Source: Turnera subulata (Eukaryota; Streptophyta; Magnoliopsida; Malpighiales; Passifloraceae). Taken from it: a stretch of 64,000 bases of DNA. The translations under genes and the position numbers were made by a program. Below the pieces are notes generated by a model, which worked only from the letters and a program-made list of their open reading frames with translations, was not told where the DNA came from and did not search any database. Of this stretch, positions 44,399 to 55,979 are shown one piece after another. Position 1 is the first letter of the stretch; each line of letters begins with the position of its first letter. The stretch lies in the NCBI GenBank assembly GCA_028386065.3, contig JAKUCV010001643.1, forward strand, positions 105,555 through 169,554, read 5' to 3'.

Positions 44399-45655
44399 GA
44401 GGGCATAGGAATGTCGAGGCGGAACAAAGCTTCAAGTTCCGAGACAATTGATATGGCCCATGTGAGGACATATAAACCCTTGTATGCATTACTGCCTACA
44501 ATACTCGGTTAATTAACATGATATGCAAAGTGGTAATGTTTGTTTGGCACTGAATGATGTATGCGTGTATGCCTGTTGTGCTGATGTTGCTATTTGCAAA
44601 GTGTATTATGTTGATGATACCTATGATGTGGTGTGCCTGATTATGTGACCTGTTGTCCGATGTGATATATTGTGCCTGTCAATCATGACTTGATTTGTTC
44701 TGTTGAATGACATGAGATATGGATTGGTGGTTTGTGTGGTGGCCTGTGGGCTGGAGGCCCGGACTTGAGAATAAGATATTAAATCCACACAACCCTGTAT
44801 AATCATAATGTATGGTACGCATAACTCTTTAAGCATACCTAAGAATAATGTACAATAAAAATATTCTACTGTGGTGCTGTTGACCAGTTGGTTCGAGCGG
44901 GAAGTGATACCCCTCGGGATTGCATGTGGGATAGCATGGTATATGCGGTTCAGCATATGGGTCTGTGATGACCGGTTCTACCTCCCTCTTTCTATCTCCC
45001 CCTTTCTACCTCCCTCTTTCTCTCAGTCTTTCTCTCTCTCTCACTGATTATATTGGGCTTGCCCTGATTATATTGGGCTTATGCCCTAGTTGTCTCATGA
45101 GACGGGACCGAGCTCGACGCACACAGTAGGGGGCCCTAATAAAATATTAAATCCTAATAATATATTCAACTCTAATAACAATAAAGTACAGCGATAACAA
45201 GATGATTAAAGATAAGTGATGGTTTGAAGTCTGATGATGACTTGTGCTGTGTATTTGTGACTTATTTGTGCACTGTGGCTGCTATTGCCTGATGCCGGTG
45301 TATCTGTGGTTTGTAGTTGTATACTATGGTTTATTTGTTTGCGGTGAGACAGTGGTTGGTCTCACCCCCTCACAGTCTTTTACAGGTTAACTGCTCATTG
45401 AGCAGTGGTGCATATCAGCAGGTGGCGGTGCTTTCCTCCTCGGGTCGGATCCATAGGGTTCATTGCATGCATGTTGCTATGTATTTTTTGTCTTCCGCTG
45501 CGTACTTGATTCCATTGTATTATTTATTATTTGATTAAATGTTAATCATGTTGTTGATGATTTTTGTGTTCTGAGAAATGATAAGGGCAATTTAGTCATT
45601 TTATATTTAAATTCTATTTTATATTAATAAATTGGGACACGGGCGTTTCATGCTG

Positions 45656-46265
45656 AATGCTCGAGTCAAGGAAGATGGTGTTGGTCAAAGGGCGAATATT
45701 TTCCAATTAAGATGCTTGGTGAATGACAAAGCATGTAGCTTGATTATTGATGGAGGAAGCTGCACCAATATTGTTAGTTCAATGCTAGTGGATCGCATGG
45801 GATTGGCATGGCAAAAGCATCCTAAATCTTACAAGCTACAAAGGAAGAATGGCGTGGGAGAACTCGAGGTAACAAAATAAGTTCTTGTTTTCTTTTCCAT
45901 TGGCAGGTATTTTGACCTAGTATTGTGTGATGTTGTGCCTATGGATACGTGTCATCTATTGTTTGGTAAACCTTGGCATTATTCACCATGGGAGATAGAA
46001 AGGTTATACTTGCACCATTGCCTCCAAACAAAGTTTATGAAGATCAAATGCATGTGAAGCGAAGTGTGGAGGCATGGAAAAATGTGAAAGAGGCCGAATC
46101 TTGTAACACTAGTGAGAAAGAGAGGAAGGCTGAGAGCCTTGCAAAAGGTGAGCTAGAGAGGAAGACTGAGAGCCTTGCAAAAGGAGAGGAGATTTCAAAA
46201 GAAAATAAAAGAGAAGAAAAGGAAGAGGAAGTTGAGAGTGAGAGAAGAAAAGAAGCCTCAAAATA
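45656..46265 (+). pseudogene. gag end, protease and linker of element E
   Basis: It resumes in phase after the F insertion: LNARVKEDGVGQRANIF, then the protease with LIIDGGSCTNIVSSMLVDRMG, a stop at 45878-45880, LCDVVPMDTCHLLFGKPW readable in the next stretch, a deletion/frameshift near 45980, GDRKVILAPLPPNKVYEDQM, and a Lys/Glu linker with a duplicated ERK(A/T)ESLAKGE unit ending at 46264-46266. The DGGS motif again replaces DSG. Confidence 0.82.
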
Positions 46266-48548
46266 AATTGTGTTAAAGGGCTCAAATGAGAGAGAAGTGA
46301 GGGTTGAATATGAGAGGAAAAAGAGTTTGTTTGTACTTTTTGTAAGTATCCGGTTCATGCAATTGATAATCAAAAGTACAAAATACAATATGTATGCGCA
46401 GCGGAAATACTGGATACACATGGAGGATCCATGTGAAGGGAGCTAAACCGAATAACAATTTTTCATACCTGTAACGGTTGAGGTCTTTCACCCAACTGTA
46501 GAACCGAATCAGCAAGAGCCAGACGTAAGCCTCGCCCCTCTACGGTATCCACACGAACCGCTGTAACCGGTAGAAGAACGTCTCCCGATCTTCAACCCGA
46601 GCTCTCCCGAACTGGTGTGCTAGCAACAGAAAACGGGAGTTGTGTGGTGTTTAGTTTCTTCTTTATTTCACAAAGAATGAAGTGGAAGGTGTGTGTTTTT
46701 CCTCTCAATTTTCAGACCTCTCAAGACACTCTCAAGACTCTGAAAAATCTCTAAGACGAGTGAGGAAGAGACTAAAGAGTAATCTGATTACTCTCCACAC
46801 AAATACATAATGGAGGGGAGCTAATGGCCAACAAGGTGGACCATTAGACAATATGATTGTGTTTCCACACAAAACATGTCTCCACTAATCCATTATCACA
46901 CAACTCATCACAGCACTAGTTTGGTTAAATTATTCTGACAATAATTGAACCAAACCAGCCCAAAACGACCCTGGTCCAACCACGGTCCAATCACATCTTG
47001 GTTCAACCATGGTCCAACCACGGTTCAACCACCTGCTCGAATCAACGGCTGTATGTGTGTGACCTTGTAGGCACTTGTATGTTCGGCAATAATCATAAAA
47101 TCTCATTTTACAATTATAAGCAAAGAGCAGCGTCTAGCAACACATCATTGTCACCCGAACGACAAGATCAATACTGATTCCACGTGCCTCGGAACATGTC
47201 ATCGTCCCTTCGTCCCATTATCAAGATTAAACATGAGACATGAAATGTGTCAATCTCGTATATGTTTAATCTCGGTTTCTTGATCATCGAGTTAACCGGT
47301 AAAACGGATACCAATGATATCATATATCATTATCCGAGCATGCCATGCATTTACGGTTCAACTCTATCAAGAAGCACTCCGATAATATACCCATTATATG
47401 GGTTGGACGAATACCCTCTGGATCATACAAAACCCACTACACACTCATCATATACCCAATGATTACCCTTACGTCTATCCAGTTACGGATGACCAGGAAT
47501 AATATCAAAGCATATGACTCACATGTTGGGAACCTTGATGATCACAGGTCTAAGGACAATACATTATAAGAACCGCTATCGACAAAACATATAACGTTCC
47601 ATGTAGCGTTCTTATGTGGGTCGGTCCAGTCCACAAGTTCTCCAACTTGTACCCCGTATGTTGAATTCATATCACATATAAACTCTCAACATACGCTAGT
47701 CTTAATTTATTATTACAACCCTTCCATAATAATAATCGACTAGGGACAATTTAAGAATATGAAATATTCTAGGCTTATAAGTATGTACAAGCGTTTATCT
47801 CATAAATGATACTTATTGGAATAACCTTAATGTGTATACATGACTCAAAATATACATCCATTGATTGGCTTTTGGGCATATTACACTAACACTTTTGTAC
47901 AAGGAAGCTTGGTTTAAATCTAACCTTAAACCTTGACTTTCTAGATGTGATGTGTTTCTTTTACAGGTTCCTAGGGATGCTTGTCCTAGAAGATTGCCGG
48001 CCCCAGTAGAAGATAGATTTATACATGGAGTGCCGATTACAATCAAATGGGAGCATCAAGTTTTAAGTTCCTTTTCTATGACGTTAATGCCTAAATTGGA
48101 TAACATGATGAGTAATTTTAGTTCTTACTTTATTAATTGTCATCCACATAAATTACTTGTTATGCATGCCTTTGAGTTATTCTTTAGGAAGGAACAAAAG
48201 AATTCTGATTGCGTGTTGTTTGATCCAGGAGGAAAAGTTAGGCACGACAAGCTTGATCCTTTGCGCATAACGCTTGGTTCGTAAGGTGAGTATCGTGTTC
48301 ACAATACTTTTGATATTGCTGAATTTCCTCCTATTGATTTTATAGGTATCGATTCGAGGACAAATCGTTTTGAGGAGGGAGGGAATGATGCAAATCACCT
48401 AGGAATGTTTGGAGACTTGGAGAATAGTACACGTAAAGGCTACAATGAGGTGCATGGTGACAAAGATAAGCTCAAAGTTTGTGTTCAAAAGGTTGATTTC
48501 CGAATCATGTCCAAGTTTCGTACTCATAAGAAATTCAAGAAGAGATGA
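46266..48548 (+). pseudogene. Tail frame of element E, split by a copia LTR
   Basis: From LKGSNEREVRVEYERKKSL the frame runs to 46340, is interrupted by the solo copia LTR, and resumes at 47897 with YKEAWF, followed by VPRDACPRRLPAP, ITIKWEHQVLSSFSMTLMPK, HPHKLLVMHAFELFF and a stop at 48282. The remainder (DSRTNRFEEGGND, then the basic LTR-encoded THKKFKKR) is readable to a TGA at 48546. It is colinear with the tails of B and C, so all three lineages lack pol at the same place. Confidence 0.75.
46341..47891 (-). repeat. Solo copia LTR (1551 bp)
   Basis: On the minus strand TGTTAGTGTAATATGCCC (47891) to CCGGATACTTACA (46341), flanked by perfect ctttt duplications (46336-46340 and 47892-47896) within the tail frame of element E. 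No internal region: the product of LTR-LTR recombination. Same family as 25801-27286. Confidence 0.93.
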
Positions 48549-49369
48549 AAATCAAGCTTGGAGAGGAGCTTAAGGAGACGCCTAAGTATATGCACACATT
48601 GGAAGAGTCAAGCTTGGGCTGAAATCAACCTTGGGTTGAATGTTTAACTCCATGCAACTCATTATCAATTATTTAATTAGTCTCATTAGTTCCAGCTCAT
48701 TAGTCTTATTAGCTTTTTTTTATTTGGTCGGAAAAATTAATGTTCAGCCGACAAAAGTAATAGCCTAGTATAATAGCTTGTCATGGGATTTCTATTTTAT
48801 TCTATTAGGTGTAGGCGTCATGGGCTTTTACTATTAGATGGCGCTAACTATTTAAATGAGTGGGCTCAAAGCCATTACTATTTGGGCTCATTAGTTTTAG
48901 TCCGCAAAATAAAAAAAAACGGTGTAATGGATTGTTAGGTTCAGCCCACTTAGGTTATTAGTTTGTTATCTTTATTATTTTATTCTACAAAATCCAAGTC
49001 TATTAGGGTTTAATACTAGACTAGTATATACAAGATGCTTAGCGTTCGTATTTTGACGGATGAATATTGTTTATTGATAGTTATTTTGCTAATAAAGTTG
49101 GAGGTTCTCTTAAACCTTACTTTGCAAGTTAGATGGATTTCTCTCTTGTTTATTTTAGGGATTGTGTTTACTTATCAAGTAATTGTATTACTTGTGGCGT
49201 TTACAAGATTCCTTGTGTTTATTAGTCTATTGTTGCTTAATGCCTTTTGTTGTGTTTTGAGGTGATAGAGGTAATCACTAAAGCTTTTGGTTGAATTGAT
49301 TTATGATCTTGGTTACTCGAATGAATCGGAGGTGTTATCTAGCTTTGTTCTGGTAGTGTTGTCGTATCA
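48386..49369 (+). repeat. 3' LTR of element E (984 bp)
   Basis: Begins TGATGCAAATCACC directly after the polypurine tract GAGGAGGGAGGGAA (48372-48385) and ends GTATCA before the acaaa duplication. Confidence 0.93.
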
Positions 49370-49374
49370 ACAAA

Positions 49375-50840
49375 TATTGTAGATAATGGGAATTGTAGAC
49401 AAGGGGCATGTCATGCCTCATTCCTCTGGCTCGTTAAGCTGGCATCACGCAATAGACGCACTTCTAATTTGAGATCAAACATACATCATGACATTAGGGG
49501 CACGACCGGCCCGTAGTCTGGATTAATGAGGTCGCAAGGGGCATGTTATCCCTTTGCGGATTTGGAATTTTCTTGGGGCATGCTACCCCATGGGGTCTAA
49601 ACTAGTCATTGGGGCATTTACCCCGATTCTGATTTTATGTCTCATGGGGAACGACGCACACCATTCTCTTCAAACTCAGTTAGACGATGAAGGACTATGG
49701 GATCCAGACAATCCAACCAAGTGGCAGCGCTTTTTCCAAACCTGTGAGACTATGAGGGAACAAGAGAGAAACACAAACATACCCGACCCCGTCGCGAGAA
49801 AGTCCAAACACGGGAAAACCCGGGATGCCTAAAACATGGGAGGAATCAGTCAACTTGAGGGATCCAGTCAAAAGCCAGAAACCTAGTCTTTGCGAACATG
49901 AGGTGTCCAGTCGACCCGACCATAAGGGAACCCAGTTAGAGGAAAGGTGAAGGAATCCAGTCAAAGTCAAAGACCTAGTCTTTGTGACCCCGGGAGTGTG
50001 AGGTATCCAGTCAACCAAATCGAAGAAACGAGGGAATCTAGTCAAAACCAAAGAACCCTGCCGTAGGGGATCCAGATATGAGGGAAACCTGAGAGGAGCC
50101 AAGCCACGAGGGATCCAGACCCAAGAAGAACCCAAAAAGAAATGAACCGGGACCCATTCTTTGCAAACCAATGGATGAGGGTAAACCAGCCTAAGCTAAG
50201 GACCTAGCCTTGCAAGCCTTGGGAGAAGCCTGAGGGAGTCCAGACGGAACCAGGGATCCAGTCCTCATGACCATGAACCAAGACCAGACCCGAAGTGACC
50301 ATTATGTAAAACCCCGAGGGGAGTGAGATGGACCGGAGATGAAGGAGCCCAGACAAGAGAGAACCTTGAGAGAGCACAGATGTGAGGAAGCCTAGAGAAC
50401 CTTGTCATGAGAGAACCAGAGATAAAGGAGCCCAGACAGGAGAGAACCTTGAGAGGGTACAGACGTGAGGAAGCTAGAGAACCTAGTCATAAGAAAACTA
50501 AAGGTGAAGGAGCCCAGACAGAAGAGAACTTTGAGAGAGCACAGAAGTGAGGAAGCCCAAAGAACCTAGCCGTGAGAAAACAAGATATGAGAGAACTAGG
50601 AGGAGAGAAAACCTTAAGACCCAGAGAAACACAGAAATGAGGGAGTACAGAAGATGAGACCATGAGGGATCCAGACATGCAGGAAAGCCGGTAGGCCAGA
50701 AGCTCAGCCCTTGCATAGATTGAAGCGAGCAGACCTTGAGACATACAAACCGGAAGCTGGAGGAGAACCTAGTACCCGCAGACCTTGAGATAAGGTGACC
50801 AGATGAAAACCGAGTACCGAATACTCGCAGACTTGGGGTG
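49375..50840 (+). other. Noncoding internal region of Tat/Ogre-like element 2, right part
   Basis: No protein domain. GGGGCATGNTA-type words recur at 49410-49600, followed by many degenerate GGATCCAGTC/AACCTAG repeats (49850-50340) and a cleaner 82-83-bp array (50344-50591). It runs straight into the middle of a Tat/Ogre-type LTR at about 50841, so a deletion has removed the polypurine tract and the first 440 bp of the 3' LTR. Confidence 0.6.
50344..50591 (+). repeat. Three-copy 82-83-bp tandem repeat
   Basis: Units beginning GGAGCCCAGACA start at 50344, 50427 and 50509; each carries AGAGAACCTTGAGAG and GTGAGGAAGC. Confidence 0.85.
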
Positions 50841-52208
50841 AGATTTGAGCATAAAATGGGGGCCTAATGTGTAATAAATCAATTAGAAGATAATTAGGGG
50901 AGTGTTAATCAAGTAATGGAGTGATTCTGGGTTGATTAGGGGTTAATTACATGGTGGAATCAAATCAAGGAGCAATTAAGGGGAATCGGGTGCAAATAAG
51001 GAAAGAACGAGGAAACACGAGAGTACCGGGCAGTCATGACGGGATGCCCGCCGGCCCTGGAAGTCTTGGTGCCCATGACCCCCGGCCCTGGCGGTCTTGG
51101 TGCTCAAAAATGCCCGATTTTTCCGATTTCCGCCCCTAACTTGATTCTACGCGGTTTTGAACCAGATTTTCGGGCATAATCTTCACCATTAAGCATGTCC
51201 ACGCCCCTAGGCTTCCCAGAACACTATAAATAAGACCTCCCACTCACATTTCAGAGGATTAATGACTCATTACACACACACTCCCATAAGCTTTGTTGCT
51301 TGGAGAAACTCTTTCTCTCCAAGCCTAGAAACATTTCTATAGGTAGAAACTATGGAGAAATTTCGTGGGGAAGGGTAGCAAGAAGTTAGTAGCAGCAGGA
51401 GATCGAGAAGAGAAGAGGAAGAAGGCGAATTGAAGCAAACCATTGGAGAAGAAGTGCTAAAGGAAGAATCCAGTGGAGGCAGTCTCAGTATTTTGGCCGT
51501 ATCTAGAGCTGTATCCATCTGTTTTATGCAATATTGGTGTCTCTGGAAAGCTAAGAAGTAGCTCCACAACTTTGTTGTTCAACCCAGACACCCATTTTGC
51601 TTCATTCAGCCCCGAATTTCCTGTTGAAATCCATCCAAAATTCTATTGCAAAGTGCTAAGCGCATAGGAGCGAGAGGAGGGCTACAAGAGGTAACTCGTT
51701 CTAATTTTCTCGATTATCTGCTGCTGTGATATGATGATGCTGATGATGTGAATCTTTTGATGTCATGACAAGAACTACGTGGGCTTTGAACCCGGTCGCC
51801 GGGGTACGTAGGTGGCCTCTAGTGGTGGAGACTCAAGCCCAAGTATTTTTATTTTCCCTTTTTGTTCGAATCTTTTTCTCCTTCCTCTCCAATTTAGTTT
51901 TGTTATTTTTATGTGATTTGTTTTCACACTTACAAGTGAACACGAGGAATACATAATTTCCTCAATTACATAAAGTTTCGACCCAACATGGATGGGTGCC
52001 TAACACCTTCACATCCATGACGAATCCCCGATCCCATGTCTTTGGTTCGCTATGACTGGTTGCCTAAAAGGAGTTATTTGAAGGTTTTTCCCAAAATTTT
52101 TCCTTAATAAAATTTAGGTGGTGACTCCATTGACATGAGATTGACCCGAGGAAGAAGGTGAAAGCAATAGGTGAGAAGGCCCAAGTAATTTTGGGTCGGG
52201 TTCTCACA
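50841..52208 (+). repeat. Truncated 3' LTR of Tat/Ogre-like element 2
   Basis: Matches 28368-29706 of the 5' LTR from ATTTGAGCATAAAATGGGGG to GGGTTCTCACA. TATA box CTATAAATAAG near 51223. It contains the GC-rich GACCGCC-like block near 51040-51090. Confidence 0.88.
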
Positions 52209-52228
52209 GCGACATTTGGTCGAGTACA
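52209..52228 (-). pseudogene. 20-bp sliver of copia pol
   Basis: Minus-strand TGTACTCGACCAAATGTCGC reads CTRPNVA, the motif that directly precedes YALSVTSRYQ in copia pol, whose continuation ends at 27927. It is therefore the piece of the host copia stranded between the Tat/Ogre-like element and the Athila-like element H. Confidence 0.75.
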
Positions 52229-53672
52229 TGATGTGTATGATTAATACACACGCTTCTTGGGCCTTTAATATGTTTTGTTTTGGGCTTGGTTTTATTATTA
52301 TTTTTTAATTTATTTAGTTTTTCATTTATTTTAATAAAGATAATCCTTTCTCCTAGTTTTGTTATTTTCAGGTATAATTTGATAGATGGAGATAGATTCT
52401 GGAGATAAGGATAGCTTCTGGAAGATATGGATAAGCTGCTTAATTATCCTGGATGGAAATGGAGATAAATATGGAGAATTATCCTCATGTGCAAGACCTG
52501 CCTGTGCGGAGCGATTTCAGCTATGCGGAGATTCAAACTCCCATTATCCAGGATTTATCTTTCAAGATAATTGGAGGATATTTATTGAATTTGAACTAGG
52601 ATTATTTTTGTGGCATTTATGTATGTAATTTAAATCCAAATGGAATATATTTGAATTTAGATAGATAGATCCTAGATTTGAATTGAAATGAGAGATATCC
52701 TATCACCCTTTCCTAGAGCCTATAAATAGCAAGGCATTCTGGGAAGCAAGGTCACACACGACACACTCTCTCATTCTTTCATTCTTCCATTCTCTCTAAA
52801 ATTCAAGAGGAGTTCTTCATCAGTTCTTAAGGAAGAGGAAGGAAATTCAGCTTAGGAGCTTAGTTCAAGTTTGTCTTCAAGTTTGATTCTTGTAACTACT
52901 TGTTCAATGCCTGCAATGAAATTCATGAGTATTTTCTTCTCTCTTGCTATGTTGAGCTAAATCTTTAAAAGTCTAGGAATTAGGGAAGGTAACTTGTCTA
53001 TTCTATGAGGCATATATTTTAATAAATTTCTTCTAATTCCTGAATATTCTATTGTTCATTGATTCAATCCTAGGGCACTTAACTATGCTATTTAACTGGC
53101 CATTAGATAGTATAAATTCTAGGTAGAAGACTGTTAAGTGACAGCGTCAATTAACTACTGGAATTGCATAGGTTGAACATTAGAAACTTGCCTTGAGGAA
53201 GGATGACCTTCTAGTGAAGAATATTTGCTTAGGTTGACTATGCTTTAATGCCTTAGTTATTTCTTCGCTAGTGAACACGAAGTTGAGATAGCTAAGTAGG
53301 GTTTAAGTCTCCCCACGAGAGTGGTTTATTTATTCCGCATTATTCAACTCATCTTTCAATGAACTTAGGAAATTCAGGAGCAAGGTCAATTTATAGTTGC
53401 ATAGTCTGCTTATGCATGCTAGCTGCATGATCTATCTGTGCATGGTTTTAAAGTGAAGCATCAAGAATAGGCAAGTGAGCCCCCGAAGTCCTAGACATCT
53501 TTTGAATATTCAGAATCCATCTTTTATTATTTAAGTTATTTACTTTCTTACTCAAAATCCAATCTTTATTTGCTTAGATGATCACAAGTTATTAAGCAAT
53601 TAGTAATTAACCTGGTCCTAGAGGACGACCTTGATTGCTACAACTATCTGTGCACTTGCATATTAGCGTTCA
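52229..53672 (+). repeat. LTR1 of element H (1444 bp)
   Basis: TGATGTGTATGATTAATACAC to TATTAGCGTTCA. TATA box TATAAATAGC at 52721-52730. An 80-residue open frame at 52386-52628 has no counterpart function and is not kept intact in LTR2. Confidence 0.92.
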
Positions 53673-53678
53673 AGTTTT

Positions 53679-53696
53679 TGGCGCTGTTGCTGGGGA
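53679..53696 (+). other. Primer-binding site of element H
   Basis: TGGCGCTGTTGCTGGGGA; the copy after LTR2 (59296-59313) reads TGGCGCCGTTGCTGGGGA, the standard Athila site. Confidence 0.8.
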
Positions 53697-53795
53697 CCTA
53701 CGTTAATATTAATTGCCTTAGTAATTAGGTCGATTTAGGCCTGTTACTATTTACATTTTTCTTCTGTTTCTTTTCCACAAGGCTCTAGCAGGTGT

Positions 53796-55140
53796 ATGAT
53801 CAGGACAAGAAGGAAGGGACCACCTTTACCACTTGATCCTGAAATTGAGAAGACGTGCAAGCTTCTCCAGAAACTACACCTGGAGAAGAGAGCTGAAGAA
53901 GAAGAAACAGACTCATCAGAAGAAGATATGGGAGACAACACTGTGAGGAACAATAACCTACCTCCTCGTGATGGGGGCGATGAAATTCCACCTGGGGGAA
54001 GGGTAGATGGGCAAGTTGATCGTCCTGTCATTGCAGCAAATCAGAGGCCGCAACAGCGAGACTTTATCATCCAAAGGCCTGAGATCTTGCAACCAAGTAT
54101 TGTTCGCCCAACTATTCAAGCGAACAACTTTAAACTCAAGCCTTCACTGATCGGTATGGTGCAAGGATCGCAGTGTAGCGGATCAGCCTTGGAAGATCCC
54201 AACACACATCTTCAAAGTTTCTTGGAAATTTGTGATACTTTGAAGAAAAATGGAGTGACCACTGTTGCCATTCGCCTTCGCTTATTTCCATTCTCTCTTC
54301 GGGATAAAGCAAAGGCATGGCTAAATTCTTTTCCAGCTGGAACTTTCAGACATGGGACGCCGTGTCACAAGCCTTCCTATCAAAATTCTTCCCACTGAGC
54401 AAAGCAATCAAACTCAGAAACAAGATTTTAACCTTTTCTCAGAAGGATGGTGAATCTCTATTTGATGGATGGGAAAGATACAAAGACTTGCTCCGAAGGT
54501 GCACACATCATGGTCTGCTAGACTGGATGGTGCTAGAAACAGTCTATGCCAACATAAGTGAGTCAATCAGGGGAACTATAGATGCTGTAGCAGGAGGAGC
54601 AATAATGACAATGCCAATCGAAGAAGCCTTCGAGCTTTTAGACCAAATGTCGGCTAACACTTTCCAATGGCCAGTTGAAAGTTTGCCCATGAAGAAGGCC
54701 GCTGGAGTTTTGGAGCTAGAGGCTGTAAATTTGTTGCACTCAAAGGTGGATTATCTTTTGCACAGCCTGGAAGGAAAGGCAGCTCCGGGACCGTGTGAAA
54801 ATTGTAGGGCTGCTCATGCAAACTCTGCTTGCCCCAACCAGAATGAAAGTACCTGGGGTGGTCAGCAAGGTAGTAGTAGAGGACCTCCAAGTTTTCCTCA
54901 AAGAAGACCTAATCCTCAGCCTCAACAATCAACTCCACAGCCACAAAGAAATGACATGCAATCATTTATGTATGCATTTATGGAAAGTCATCGCCAACAG
55001 ATGGAAAATCAGAGCCAATAGATGGAGGCTCAGCGTCTACAATTGGAGTTCCAGCAAAGACAAACAGAGCTAATAGCTAATCTAACCTCTAAGATTAGCC
55101 AACTGAAGACGCAACTGGCTGGGAGCAAGAACGTTGCCTG
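53796..55140 (+). pseudogene. Athila-like gag with one frameshift
   Basis: From the ATG at 53796 (MIRTRRKGPPLPLDPEIEKT): acidic N-terminus, then the capsid core DPNTHLQSFLEICDTLKKNG, AIRLRLFPFSLRDKAKAWLN. A one-base loss near 54342 shifts the frame; the continuation reads TWDAVSQAFLSKFFPLSK, FSQKDGESLFDGWERYKDLL, HHGLLDWMVLETVY and AAGGAIMTMPIEEAF, followed by a CENCRAAHANSAC zinc-binding motif and a Gln-rich end with a stop at 55019. Only two lesions, so it decayed recently. A second, shorter copy is at 59413. Confidence 0.9.
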
Positions 55141-55549
55141 GGCATACTGAAGTAAATCCTAAGGAGCAATGTTGTGCAATAACACTACGTAGTGGAAATC
55201 AGTATGAGATGATTGCACCAACTAAGCACAAGAAGTCTGTACAAGAAGATAAAAAGGAGCAACACAGCCAGACTGAGCAAGAGAAGGACTCTGAAGAAGC
55301 GCAACCAAAGAAAGAAGAAGAGGTGAAGCCATATGTTCCCCCTATTCCCTTTCCTGGAAGATTGAAGAAAGCCAAACATGATCAATAATTTGGCAAATTC
55401 TTAGAGGTGCTTAAGAAGTTGTATGTGAATATTCCATTCACAGAAGTCCTTTCTGAAATGCCTGCTTATGCCAAATTCTTGAAAGAGATCTTGTCAAGGA
55501 AGAGAAGTCTAGAGGAGATCGGAACTATAGTATTAACTGAGGAATGAAG

Positions 55550-55975
55550 TGCTATTATCCAAAATAAGCACATTCCAAAGTTAGTAGATCCTGGGAGTTT
55601 CTCAATCCCTTGTAACATCAGCAAGATTAGCATCAAAAGAGTGTTGTGTGATTTGGGAGCAAGTGTTAGTGTCATTCCCCTATCCATAGTTAAGAAGCTG
55701 AATATGGGGGAAATAAAGTCAACTTCGATCTCACTGCAGCTGGCAGAACGTTCGATCAAATGGCCTGTTGGTATCCTTGAAGATGTCCCTGTGCAAGTTG
55801 AAAGTTCTTCATCCCGGTGGACTTTGTTGTCCTAGATGTAAAAGAGGATACCAAAACGCAAATTATTTTGGGACGTCCATTTTTGGCAACTGCAGGCGCA
55901 ATAATTGATGTTTAAAATGGGAAGTTAACCTTCAAGATCGGATCTGAAACAGTCAGCTTTGATGTTTTACAAGCA
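55550..55975 (+). pseudogene. Athila-like protease
   Basis: Retropepsin-type domain: KRVLCDLGASVSVIPLSIVKKL with the catalytic Asp codon at 55650-55652 in DLGA, LQLAERSIKWPVGILEDVPV, then after a frameshift near 55815 the conserved [17 protein letters not shown] and a TAA near 55914. In complete Athila elements reverse transcriptase follows; here the readable sequence fades (DVVHKAQKQSSSQ) and stops. A Glu/Lys-rich linker (55134-55388) connects it to gag. Confidence 0.8.
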
Positions 55976-55979
55976 CAGA

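Larger units (their letters stand above)
36884..45650 (+). mobile_element. Element F: Tekay-like LTR retrotransposon without coding capacity
   Basis: 5' LTR 36884-40013, internal region of only 1512 bp, 3' LTR 41526-45650 (with a TRIM inside). Perfect target duplications tgctg (36879-36883 and 45651-45655) in gag of element E. Primer site TTGGTAGCGGAGC at 40015-40027 and a 3' end with GAGGACGAAATTTTG and a purine tract are of Tekay/Del type. Internal sequence keeps a gag-like start (ATGGATCCGGTGGAGGAC at 40141) and nothing else, so it depends on proteins made elsewhere. Confidence 0.93.
41526..45650 (+). repeat. 3' LTR of element F, with nested TRIM
   Basis: TGTAATGCCCCGG to GGGCGTTTCA. Removing the TRIM (43448-44398) and one gaggg leaves 3169 bp, close to the 3130-bp 5' LTR. 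By eye the two LTRs are very similar, with some small indels (for instance 42891-43000, which the 5' LTR lacks). Confidence 0.92.
34363..49369 (+). mobile_element. Element E: gag-protease LTR retrotransposon, sister of the CRM-like family
   Basis: 5' LTR 34363-35344 and 3' LTR 48386-49369, with perfect target duplications acaaa (34358-34362 and 49370-49374). Internal order is primer site, leader, gag (36305-36883), [element F], protease (45656 on), linker, tail, polypurine tract 48372-48385. Its own length is about 4.7 kb once F and the solo copia LTR are removed. It shares primer site, polypurine tract, LTR ends and tail with A-D but lacks their 24-bp promoter repeats and zinc knuckle. No pol. 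Confidence 0.93.
27928..52208 (+). mobile_element. Tat/Ogre-like element 2, hosting nested insertions
   Basis: 5' LTR 27928-29706, primer site, noncoding internal sequence 29727-34362 and 49375-50840, and a 5'-truncated 3' LTR 50841-52208. Flanks are gcgat (27923-27927) and gcgac (52209-52213), one mismatch, and both are copia pol sequence that reads on across the element. Without nested inserts it is about 9.3 kb. No gag, protease or reverse transcriptase is visible, so it would be non-autonomous. Confidence 0.82.
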
